Shown in pieces: positions 18,755 to 26,771 of a DNA stretch of 64,000 nucleotides (position 1 is its first letter; each line of letters opens with the position of its first letter). Source of the DNA: Hippopus hippopus (lineage: Eukaryota > Mollusca > Bivalvia > Cardiida > Cardiidae); NCBI GenBank assembly GCA_946811185.2, contig OX328108.1, forward strand, positions 39,574,357-39,638,356. Direction: 5' to 3'. A program made the position numbers and the translations under genes. The notes beneath the pieces are model-generated. The model was not told the origin of the DNA and did no database searches. It saw nothing but the letters and a program-made list of their open reading frames with translations.

Positions 18755-19648
18755 ATGTCTTTTTTAAAAATCAAGGATCCTACAAAAAGGGACTTAATTG
18801 TAAAAGAGTATCTTGAAACGAGAAAGAAGATTCGGGATAATCTACTAGCAGAGAGAACGGGTAAACAAGAATTACAAACCGATCTTTCAAAGTTTTTTAA
18901 ACCTATAACGGAAACGCAAAAAGCTACAGCAAAGGAGATTACTGAGGGACTTAAACCTATTAAACAAGCTATCGAACAGTTACCACAAGCTATTAATCTA
19001 CCAGCTTTTCCAACAATAGAAGCTTATCCCTCTGAAGAAAAACCAGCTATTGAGAAAAGGAAATTGGATGAATATCAAGGTACATTTGAAATTGGGCCAC
19101 TTGCAAGGGAGTATCTAACAAAATATCTTGGTAATGATGTTGATAGAACATATGGATTACGTGATGAAAATGGTAGATTTTATATTGGTCGCAAAATGGT
19201 CATGATTGAGCATAATGATATTATTCTTGGTACAGATACGTATATAGGGACACCTGGTTTATGGGAGTTAATTGTTGCTAAAGAACCGAGAGAAATATAT
19301 ACACTTGAGGATCTTGCAGATTATCACGATTTAATGATAAGAACCAGTTCTCTTCATCGAAATAACGATCCGGATAATTCACATCCTAAAGCTTCTAAAG
19401 GGGAAAAATGGATTAAAATTCTTAGACCTCTTTGGTATAATAGGAAAAAGTATGAAAAGTATGAAGGAACGGGTATCGTTACCCCATCTGACCCTAACGC
19501 ATTAATAGAAAGACTAGACCTGTTGTTGGCAAGTAAAGAAGCAGGTAACACAGGTGTAAGAAATGAGGTAGTGAGCATTTGTGATGAATTAAAAAGACAA
19601 GGTGTTTTAAATTCAAACGCTTATAAAAATTTAATGTCTATATTATAA
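18755..19648 (+). CDS. DUF8207-like Polinton protein (297 aa)
   Basis: The central part (about residues 105-200) holds YGLRDENGRFYIG, then NDIILGTDTYIGTPGLWELI, the pattern I associate with the DUF8207 proteins common beside Polinton capsid genes. The N-terminal 100 residues are helical and charged. The end (SDPNALIERLDLLLASKEAG, then VVSICDELKRQGVL) forms a second conserved helical block. Role unknown; position between structural genes suggests a virion component. The start context is AATTAAAAAAAATG. It ends 3 bp before the next start, whose TATA-like box overlaps this gene's last codons. Confidence 0.78.
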   Translation: MSFLKIKDPTKRDLIVKEYLETRKKIRDNLLAERTGKQELQTDLSKFFKPITETQKATAKEITEGLKPIKQAIEQLPQAINLPAFPTIEAYPSEEKPAIEKRKLDEYQGTFEIGPLAREYLTKYLGNDVDRTYGLRDENGRFYIGRKMVMIEHNDIILGTDTYIGTPGLWELIVAKEPREIYTLEDLADYHDLMIRTSSLHRNNDPDNSHPKASKGEKWIKILRPLWYNRKKYEKYEGTGIVTPSDPNALIERLDLLLASKEAGNTGVRNEVVSICDELKRQGVLNSNAYKNLMSIL

Positions 19649-19651
19649 AAA

Positions 19652-20050
19652 ATGATCATCACTAAAAAACACGGATTTAAAAAAAGGTATTCATACGGTG
19701 GTGCCGGAATCTTTGATAGCGTTGCTAACTTTTTAGCGAGGTTTTTTACAAGTAGTGCAGCTAAACAAATTGCGTCTTCTGCCCTTGATGTAGGAAAAAG
19801 TGTAGCTAAGGAAGGTGCAAAGAAAGCTTTAGAGGTTGGAAAAAGCGCAGCTGTAGATGTAGGAAAAAAATTAGTTACGAAAGCTTTAACACCAAAATCT
19901 AAGGAAATTTTACAAAAATATAGTGCAACACCTCCACCCCCTAATACTCCTAAAACGCAAAACATTAGTACATTAATAGATGGAGGTGCCATTGCTATTC
20001 AAGACTTAGTTAAAAGATTAAACAACGGAGCAGGTATTAAAACAATATAA
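19652..20050 (+). CDS. Small amphipathic Lys/Ala-rich presumed virion protein
   Basis: 132 aa. A basic leader with YGG (15-17) precedes an amphipathic helix (IFDSVANFLARFF), then an Ala/Lys/Val heptad-like repeat (VGKSVAKEGAKKALEVGKSA), a proline hinge (PPPP, 94-97) and IDGG (109-112), again fitting the adenain-type site. This resembles small internal or membrane-lytic capsid proteins processed by the viral protease; the comparison is structural, not by homology. Starts in TATTATAAAAAATG. Confidence 0.68.
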   Translation: MIITKKHGFKKRYSYGGAGIFDSVANFLARFFTSSAAKQIASSALDVGKSVAKEGAKKALEVGKSAAVDVGKKLVTKALTPKSKEILQKYSATPPPPNTPKTQNISTLIDGGAIAIQDLVKRLNNGAGIKTI

Positions 20051-20088
20051 AATTAAGTTAAGAAATTATATTACTTATAAAAAAGATA

Positions 20089-20445
20089 ATGCTAGAATTA
20101 AAATTTAATCGTGTAGTTTATGAAAAATATAATACTAGTTGTATTACTATAGTAGGCGCATCTTTAAACATAAAAGATTGTGAAATCCTCGAAATTAATA
20201 ACACGAAATATGGTTATAAAAAAGCTGTTGTGAAGTTATCTCCCGAAAAAGTAATCAAGATGAAAGAGATAGAGGAAAAGGTGAATGAACGTTTACAAAA
20301 GTATGGTATACCTCAAATAACACTTGTATACGGTAATAGAGTTTATTCTAAAACTAAAATGGAAACCGCAAAAAGCATTAAACTTGGAGGTGTGTTTGTT
20401 AATAATGAAAATAAATCATTCCCCCAGCTTTGGTTAGAAATTTAA
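20089..20445 (+). CDS. Hypothetical Polinton protein (118 aa)
   Basis: A mixed alpha/beta small protein without a family I recognise: beta-rich N-terminus to about residue 50, a charged helix around 52-72 (EKVIKMKEIEEKVNERLQKY), then strands. It lies directly upstream of the major capsid gene; a TATAAAA box ends 9 bp before its ATG. The 14-bp hairpin at 20451-20488 follows its stop. Confidence 0.65.
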   Translation: MLELKFNRVVYEKYNTSCITIVGASLNIKDCEILEINNTKYGYKKAVVKLSPEKVIKMKEIEEKVNERLQKYGIPQITLVYGNRVYSKTKMETAKSIKLGGVFVNNENKSFPQLWLEI

Positions 20446-20450
20446 GTAAC

Positions 20451-20488
20451 ACAATTATAATTTTTATTTTATTTAAAATTATAATTGT
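20451..20488. terminator. 14-bp hairpin between hypothetical gene and major capsid gene
   Basis: ACAATTATAATTTT (20451-20464) pairs perfectly with 20475-20488 around a 10-nt T-rich loop, five bases after the upstream stop and just before the TATAAAATG of the capsid gene. Transcript end or RNA-processing signal is inferred. Confidence 0.55.
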
Positions 20489-20497
20489 TATTATAAA

Positions 20498-21808
20498 ATG
20501 GACATTTTAAAAATTACCGAACCAATTTTAAAAGATGATAGTATTGCTGAGTATGAACACCATGAGTATGAACCAATCACCGGTACCAATCTCAACAACT
20601 CAGGAGGAGATATTAGGATTAACATTGAAACTTGGATTAACATTGATATTTTTACTCATCCTAGTGAGAGTTATTTACTTATTATAGGCGAATTAGTAAG
20701 AAGTGATACTGGGGCAGTTTACGATGCTAACACTAATATTTCTTTAACAAACAATGCTCTCATGTATCTTTTTAAAAATATTAAGTATCAACTTTCAGGT
20801 ATGGAGATTGAATCCGTATTGAATCCTGGCCAGGCTACTACAATGCTTGGTTTGTTAAAATATCCGGATGATTTTTCTAAATCACAAGGGTTAAATCAAT
20901 GTTGGTATAAAGATACAACAGCTAATGCAGCTGATGGAAACACTGGTTTTGTTGTAAGAAGAAATTATATTATTAATGATCCTCTTCCAAGAGGTACCTT
21001 TAGCTTCAGAGTTCCATTAAAACATATATTTGGTTTTTGTGATGATTATGATAAGATATTGTATGGAATGAAGCAAACTCTCACATTAACAAGAAATGAT
21101 GATAATGATGCAGTATTTAAAACTGGTGCTGTTGGTGGTGTTGCTGCTCCTGTTAATGGTAGAATTAATTTACTTAGAATATCTTGGTTTATACCACATG
21201 TGCTACCCGCAGATGGAGAGAAGATGGAACTTTATAAAATTATCGAGAAAAAAGAAAAAATACCGGTTGGATATAGAATGAGGCAGTGCGACTCTATTGC
21301 GGTTCCGGAGTCAACATCATTTACCTGGAGACTTTCTGTCAAATCATCACCTGAGGTTCCACGTTTTATTATTGTTGGCTTTCAGACTGGTAAAAGTGGT
21401 AATCAAGAGCAAAATCCAGCCATATTTGATCATGCAAACGTTAAAAATATTTATGTTACGCTAAATTCTACTAGATACCCTGCTGTTGACTATAATCTTT
21501 CATTCACTGCGAACCAATTTAGTAGAGTGTATGGTGACGCTTCTCTATTTAGATCTAAGTTTTATAACATGAATGAAATGGTGTCAAACCCTAACATTAC
21601 TCCCTCAGATTATAAAACCCTTTATCCTTTGTTTTTGTTTGATGTTTCTAAACAGAGTGAGAGATTAAAATACTCAGTCACCGATATCCAAATCAAAGCA
21701 AATTTTGGTGAAAATGTACCTGCAAACACAGAGGCATATGCTGTCATTATTAGCGATAGGTTAATTAACTTCCAGTCTGATGGAAATAAAATGAGTGTAG
21801 TGTATTAA
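20498..21808 (+). CDS. MCP: Major capsid protein, double jelly-roll
   Basis: 436 aa with clear Polinton MCP landmarks: HEYEPITGTNLNNSGG near the N-terminus, FTHPSESYLLIIGELV, LTNNALMYLFKNIKYQLSG, NPGQATTMLGLLKYPDDF, and later RISWFIPHVLPAD and FTANQFSRVYGDASLFR. The two jelly rolls fall at about 1-225 and 226-436. This protein forms the hexon-like trimers of the predicted icosahedral virion. The frame is intact and begins in the perfect TATAAAATG box at 20492-20500. Confidence 0.95.
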   Translation: MDILKITEPILKDDSIAEYEHHEYEPITGTNLNNSGGDIRINIETWINIDIFTHPSESYLLIIGELVRSDTGAVYDANTNISLTNNALMYLFKNIKYQLSGMEIESVLNPGQATTMLGLLKYPDDFSKSQGLNQCWYKDTTANAADGNTGFVVRRNYIINDPLPRGTFSFRVPLKHIFGFCDDYDKILYGMKQTLTLTRNDDNDAVFKTGAVGGVAAPVNGRINLLRISWFIPHVLPADGEKMELYKIIEKKEKIPVGYRMRQCDSIAVPESTSFTWRLSVKSSPEVPRFIIVGFQTGKSGNQEQNPAIFDHANVKNIYVTLNSTRYPAVDYNLSFTANQFSRVYGDASLFRSKFYNMNEMVSNPNITPSDYKTLYPLFLFDVSKQSERLKYSVTDIQIKANFGENVPANTEAYAVIISDRLINFQSDGNKMSVVY

Positions 21809-21829
21809 GGTATTTTTTCCTATATAAAA

Positions 21830-22181
21830 ATGATAAAGATTACAGATTTAAAAAAAATTCTTAAAGAAAATAATATAAATTTCTGCTCATACTGGGATAA
21901 AAAGCGGTTAGTTGAGTTGGTGAAAGAACATGGATTGTTACCAGAGGAGGAGTCGTCTAAGTTACCGAAAAAAAGAAAGAAGCAAAGACCCTAAGTTTGA
22001 TAGATTACAGACTATTATGCATAATCCTAAGAAAGTTAGTTTAGAGGATGTTGAAACTGGTGAAATAAAAACCTTTCCATCGATTTATAAAGCAGGTAAA
22101 TTTATAGATCGTTGCCCACAAACAATTGAGAATTGGAATGGGAGAACTTGGAATAATAAATATAAAATTAACATTCTATAA
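21830..22181 (+). pseudogene. SAP-like plus NUMOD1-like gene, frameshifted
   Basis: The first frame (ATG 21830, in TATATAAAAATG, stop 21992-21994) encodes 54 residues with a SAP-like helix-turn-helix (ITDLKKILKENNI, then DKKRLVELVKEHGLL) and a basic tail. A second frame, offset by +1 and open from about 21930 to 22181, encodes a NUMOD1-type DNA-binding module (VSLEDVETGEIKTFPSIYKA, then TIENWNG). The join falls in A-rich sequence near 21967-21985, a likely slip site. Whether this is a damaged gene or programmed frameshifting cannot be told from one copy. Such modules usually accompany homing-type nucleases or DNA-binding proteins. Confidence 0.65.
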
Positions 22182-22216
22182 TTTTATTATAACAATGACG
22201 AAGTTGTAATAAAATT
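22180..22216 (+). terminator. 14-bp hairpin with G-U wobble after the NUMOD1-like gene
   Basis: AATTTTATTATAAC (22180-22193) pairs with GTTGTAATAAAATT (22203-22216). The only non-Watson-Crick position would be a U-G wobble in plus-strand RNA. The loop is AATGACGAA. It starts in the stop codon of the upstream frame, and PolB follows. Confidence 0.5.
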
Positions 22217-22266
22217 GAGACAAAAAAAAATCTAACTTAAGTTTTTTATTATATATATAAAAAAAG

Positions 22267-25200
22267 ATGAGTTTCCTAAATAGATTTACGAGTGCAGCTA
22301 GACGAGCTGCATCTAATGTTTACTCTGGAGCAAGGCGACTAGCCTCAGCTGTTGTTCCGGAATCTGTGCAAAGAAGAGTAACTGATTTTGGTAACTGGAT
22401 AACTAGTAATGTGGAGACAACACAGATAGCACAAGTGTTGGATGAAATTGTTGAACATGTTAGAGAAAATTACCCTCCAAGACAACCGTTTGAGATTAGA
22501 GCTTCTCAATCCGCATTTAGAGGGTATTCTAGACAACATGTTATAGAGGGTAGAGAAAATTATAGCCCACAAAGATTTTTCGCAGACACATGGATGCCTC
22601 TTATAAACACTCTTCAAAATAATTTACGAACAAAGGTAAAACTTGTACTTAGGTGTAAATTATGGTTAATGACAAATCTTGACCAAGGTCCTGTTGAACG
22701 TGCTTTTCATAGTACACAACATTTAAATTTAAACGGGGGAGAAATAGAGGATTTGTTGAATAGAATGATAGATGAAGTTTTAGAAAATTTAGCTAAGTTC
22801 CAAAGAGAAGGTAGTGGTTGGACTTTTGGAAGTATAGTGCAAGTAGAACTACATACAGCTGCTTATGATCCTTTAAGAGCTAATGGTTGGTTACCTTTGC
22901 CAAAGTGGATTGCTGACAAAAAAGCAGTTATTAATATGAAAAATAAAGATAACAAATGTTTTTTATGGTGTGTTTTAAGAGCGTTAAACTCTAAAGAGCA
23001 TAATGCAGAGATAGTTGACAAGGCTTTGCAAGCAAAGGAAAGTAGTTTAAACATGGATGGAATAGAGTATCCTGTTTCGCTTAGGGATATCAGTAAGTTT
23101 GAAAAACAAAATCCTGAAATTAGTGTAAACGTGTATGGGTATCAGGAATATATTTATCCTCTTAGGCTTACAAAAGATGAAAAAAGTAAACATGCCGATC
23201 TTCTTCTTATTACAGATGGAGAAAATATGCACTATGCCCTCATAAAAAACTTTAATAGATTAGTGAAAAAACAAATAACAAAAACTCATAATGGAAATAT
23301 AGAATGTTGTAAACGATGTCTAAATCATTTTGGTAGTAAAAAAGTTTTGGAAAAACATAAACAATATTGTAACGAACATGAACCTATTACTTTAGAAATG
23401 CCAAAACCAGGTACCATGTTAGCTTTTGAAAACCACGCTAGAAAACTTTGGGTTCCCTTTGTTGCATACGCTGATTTTGAAAGTGTTTTGAAACCAATAC
23501 ACACATGCCAACCAAATCCGGAAAAAAGTTATACTATACAACGTCAAAAGCATATACCTTGCAGCTTTTCCTATATTATAAAATGTTTTGATGATTCTGT
23601 GTGTGCTCCTATAAAAAGAAGTTATGTTGGAGAAAATGCTGAGGAAGTTTTTATAAACCAGTTAAAAGATGATATAAAAGAAATTCATCAACGGTACCAC
23701 CAAAAGCCAAAGCCTATTAAAATTACAATAGAGGAAAAAATAAAACATAATCAACAAACGCATTGTTGGATTTGTGGTAATAAGTTTACAAAAGATAATC
23801 TTAGAGTAAGAGATCATTGTCATTTTACGGGTAAATATAGAGGCGCCGCACACAATGAATGCAACCTAAAACCTAAAAATCCTAACTTCACACTTGTATA
23901 CCTACATAATCTTAGTGGGTATGACGCTCATCTTTTTATTAAATGTCTCGGCAAATCTGAAGGGAAGATTGATTGTATTCCAAACAATGAAGAGAAATAT
24001 ATTAGTTTTAGTAAAGACATTTGGGTTGGAGAAAATATAAAACATAAAATTAGATTTCTTGATAGCTTTAAGTTTATGAGTTCTAGTTTAGATAAACTTT
24101 CAAGCAACTTAGAGGAAAGTCAATTAAAAATTTTATCGAGATATTTCACTAAGAATTTGCTACCGCTAGTTAGGAGAAAAGGAATTTTTCCTTATGAGTA
24201 CCTACATTCATTTGATAAACTTAAAGAAGAGAAATTACCACCCAAAGAAGCATTTTACTCAAGTTTAAACAAAGAAGACATTAGTGATGAAGATTATGCA
24301 CATGCGCAAAAGGTTTGGAAATCTTTTAATATGAAAACGTTGAAAGATTACTTAGAACTTTACAATAAAATAGATGTATTGCTTTTAGCGGATGTTTACG
24401 AAAACTTTAGAGATGTTTGTCGTGAAAACTATGACTTAGATCCTAGTTGGTATTATACTGCTCCTGGTTTAGCTTGGGATGCAACATTAAAAATAACGAG
24501 AGTAAACCTGGAGCTTTTATCTGATCCTGATATGCTTTTAATGGTTGAAAAGGGTATCAGAGGAGGTATTAGTATGTGTAGTAAAAGACACGCAAAAGCA
24601 AATAATGAGGATATGGGTGAATTATATGATTCTAGTAAACCATCGAAATATTTATTATATATAGATGCAAACAGCCTTTACCCTTGGGCAATGAGTTGTC
24701 CTCTTCCTACTCATGGTTTTAAATGGATGACGGGTAAAGAATTAGAAATTTGGCAAAAAATTCCATGTATATTAGAAGTAGATTTAGAATATCCTAAAGA
24801 ATTTCATGATTTACCCAATGACTTTCCTTTGGCGTCTGAACGTTTAAAGATAGAAAAAGTAGAAAAACTTATTCCAAACTTAAATAATAAAAAGAATTAT
24901 ATTATTCATCATGATGCTTTAAAAACATGTGTTGATTTAGGTTTAAAGATTACTAAAATACATCGAGGAATTAAGTTTGAGGAAAGCTCATGGCTTAAAT
25001 CATATATTGATACAAACATTGAACTAAGAAAAGCAGATAAAAATAATTTTGAGAAAGATTTTTTTAAGTTGATGAATAATTCAGTCTTTGGTAAGACTAT
25101 GGAAAACCTGAGAAATAGAGTAACGATACACTTGGTTTCTAGTGAAGAGCGTTATAAGAAATTGGTAGCAAAACCAAACTATAACCACACAACAATATTC

Positions 25201-25839
25201 GATGAAAACCTAACAGCGGTACACATAAAAAACACTATTTTAAAATATAATAAACCTATTTACTCAGGATTAAGCATCTTAGATGTTAGTAAAACGCATA
25301 TGCAAAAAACTTATTATAACTACCTTAAAGCTAAGTATGGTGAAAAGGTTAGAATGTGTTATACTGATACAGATAGTTTTATTCTTGAGATAGAAACTAA
25401 AAATTTGTATAAAGATATGGAAAAAGATGTGTTTGAAATGTTTGATACAAGCAATTATCCTAAAGATCATTTCTTAAAAAATGATTGTAATGCGAGAGTA
25501 GTTGGAAAGTTTAAAGATGAGTTAGGTGGTAAGATTATGACTGAGTTTGTTGGTCTAGGAGCAAAAATGTATGCTTATAAAACTTTAGATGGTGAGGAAG
25601 ATAAAAGATGTAAAGGTGTTAAAAAAGCGGTTATCAAGAAAGAGATAAACTTTGATAATTACAAAGAGTGTTTGCTTACAGAAAAGGATCAGTATAGAAA
25701 GATGACTGTTTTAAGAAGTAGGGGTCATAATATGTATACTGAAGAGTTAAACAGAAAAGCGTTAGGATCAAGTGATGATAAAAGGTTTGTTTTGGAAAAC
25801 AAGATTGACACACTAGCTTGGGGGCATCGTAAAATATAA
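22267..25839 (+). CDS. POLB: Protein-primed family B DNA polymerase
   Basis: 1190 aa, intact. Exonuclease motifs: YADFES (401-406, D403/E405), HNLSGYDAHL (547-556) and YNKID (699-703). Polymerase motifs: DANSLYP (800-806), KLMNNSVFG (934-942), and CYTDTDSF (1031-1038, D1034/D1036). Before the exonuclease lies a C2H2-like finger (CKRC...HKQYC, 348-368), and within it an HNH/endonuclease VII-like zinc element (CWIC at 500-503, DHCHFTGKYRG at 517-527, H529, C532). The N-terminal 330 residues include NKCFLWCVLRAL and HYALIKNF, resembling a Cys/His peptidase pair. It replicates the element from terminal proteins. Starts after TATATATAAAAAAAG and ends in the junction palindrome. Confidence 0.96.
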   Translation: MSFLNRFTSAARRAASNVYSGARRLASAVVPESVQRRVTDFGNWITSNVETTQIAQVLDEIVEHVRENYPPRQPFEIRASQSAFRGYSRQHVIEGRENYSPQRFFADTWMPLINTLQNNLRTKVKLVLRCKLWLMTNLDQGPVERAFHSTQHLNLNGGEIEDLLNRMIDEVLENLAKFQREGSGWTFGSIVQVELHTAAYDPLRANGWLPLPKWIADKKAVINMKNKDNKCFLWCVLRALNSKEHNAEIVDKALQAKESSLNMDGIEYPVSLRDISKFEKQNPEISVNVYGYQEYIYPLRLTKDEKSKHADLLLITDGENMHYALIKNFNRLVKKQITKTHNGNIECCKRCLNHFGSKKVLEKHKQYCNEHEPITLEMPKPGTMLAFENHARKLWVPFVAYADFESVLKPIHTCQPNPEKSYTIQRQKHIPCSFSYIIKCFDDSVCAPIKRSYVGENAEEVFINQLKDDIKEIHQRYHQKPKPIKITIEEKIKHNQQTHCWICGNKFTKDNLRVRDHCHFTGKYRGAAHNECNLKPKNPNFTLVYLHNLSGYDAHLFIKCLGKSEGKIDCIPNNEEKYISFSKDIWVGENIKHKIRFLDSFKFMSSSLDKLSSNLEESQLKILSRYFTKNLLPLVRRKGIFPYEYLHSFDKLKEEKLPPKEAFYSSLNKEDISDEDYAHAQKVWKSFNMKTLKDYLELYNKIDVLLLADVYENFRDVCRENYDLDPSWYYTAPGLAWDATLKITRVNLELLSDPDMLLMVEKGIRGGISMCSKRHAKANNEDMGELYDSSKPSKYLLYIDANSLYPWAMSCPLPTHGFKWMTGKELEIWQKIPCILEVDLEYPKEFHDLPNDFPLASERLKIEKVEKLIPNLNNKKNYIIHHDALKTCVDLGLKITKIHRGIKFEESSWLKSYIDTNIELRKADKNNFEKDFFKLMNNSVFGKTMENLRNRVTIHLVSSEERYKKLVAKPNYNHTTIFDENLTAVHIKNTILKYNKPIYSGLSILDVSKTHMQKTYYNYLKAKYGEKVRMCYTDTDSFILEIETKNLYKDMEKDVFEMFDTSNYPKDHFLKNDCNARVVGKFKDELGGKIMTEFVGLGAKMYAYKTLDGEEDKRCKGVKKAVIKKEINFDNYKECLLTEKDQYRKMTVLRSRGHNMYTEELNRKALGSSDDKRFVLENKIDTLAWGHRKI

Positions 25840-25865
25840 CTTTATTATTTTAAAAGTTATATTTT
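25831..25865. terminator. Perfect palindrome at right convergent junction
   Basis: A 13-bp stem AAAATATAACTTT (25831-25843) with its complement at 25853-25865, loop 9 nt. It overlaps the PolB stop and separates PolB from the leftward TBP-like gene. The 35 bases are the exact reverse complement of 10452-10486. Confidence 0.65.
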
Positions 25866-25890
25866 ATAAAATTTATGTGTGAAATTTTTT

Positions 25891-26736
25891 TCAGCTTTTT
25901 GTATAACCTGGTTTTAGATATTGTTTTATCGAAAATGTATCGTTCTCTGTGGTTTCTATATCGGAACGAACCTGTTTTACTAAATTTAAAAACCATATTA
26001 TTAGAGGAGTTTGATATTTCTCGTGAATTCCTGAAAACAAAACCCTTCCTGTTTGAAATATAGTTATACTATTATATTTTTTCAAAGATTTAGTAGTGTT
26101 TATAAAATCACCGTATTCTACATCGGGTTCTTCATGGAATTGATCGTCTTTCATTATTTTAATTTTATACACAGGCATATCATCTATAGAATCTACTGTA
26201 GCGAAAAATTGTGTACCTATAAATCCTCCTATAACAGAGGATATGTCATAGCTTTCGGAATATTTGATGATGTAATGGTTTAGTTTTTCTCTGTCTACTA
26301 AAAAACCTAGATTAAAATTAACATTTCTCATTACTGATACTATACTAGCCTCTAAATGAGTGAATTTACTACAACATTTAAGGTTTTTAACAACTCTCCA
26401 AAACAAAAGTAAACCGTGTTTACAGTGATCTAAGTTCTTACATCCTGTTAATTGAATTACTCCGTTTCTAAACAGTTTAAGGTTTACTTTTTTGATACCT
26501 TCATCGTTAAATGTAAATGATATACAGTTTAAGTAGTTTTTAGTATTTTTGCACTTTTTACGTTTTTTAAAACCTTTTTCTTGTTGTTTGTATAGTATAT
26601 GAGAAAGATAATGCGTTATATCAATCGAATCAAACATTTCATCTACATTTAAATCGTGTATATTTGTATAGGTTATAAAAGTATGTGTAGATACAGACAC
26701 ATCGTCTATTGTTATGTCAACGTGTTTTTTAGCCAT
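25891..26736 (-). CDS. TATA-box-binding-protein-like protein (281 aa)
   Basis: Two imperfect direct repeats follow the TBP core pattern. In repeat 1, VNLKLFRNGVIQLTGCK (84-100) is followed by an amphipathic helix (to about 120). In repeat 2, SIVSVMRNVNFNLGFLVDRE (131-150) is the strand and turn before a helix, then a sheet through PVYKIKIM, and SITIFQTGRVLFSGI (223-237) is followed by the helix TPLIIWFLNLV. In TBP these F-x-S/N-G-x-x-x-x-T/S-G strands form the DNA-binding saddle. TBP-like genes are known in giant DNA viruses; I do not know them as standard Polinton genes. The ATG at 26736 is chosen over an upstream TTG because it is the first ATG and lies in ATTATAATATGG. Inferred role: recognising the element's TATA-like start boxes. 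Confidence 0.72.
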   Translation of the reverse strand: MAKKHVDITIDDVSVSTHTFITYTNIHDLNVDEMFDSIDITHYLSHILYKQQEKGFKKRKKCKNTKNYLNCISFTFNDEGIKKVNLKLFRNGVIQLTGCKNLDHCKHGLLLFWRVVKNLKCCSKFTHLEASIVSVMRNVNFNLGFLVDREKLNHYIIKYSESYDISSVIGGFIGTQFFATVDSIDDMPVYKIKIMKDDQFHEEPDVEYGDFINTTKSLKKYNSITIFQTGRVLFSGIHEKYQTPLIIWFLNLVKQVRSDIETTENDTFSIKQYLKPGYTKS

Positions 26737-26771
26737 ATTATAATCCCTATTTGTTAAATTTGTGTTTTTCA

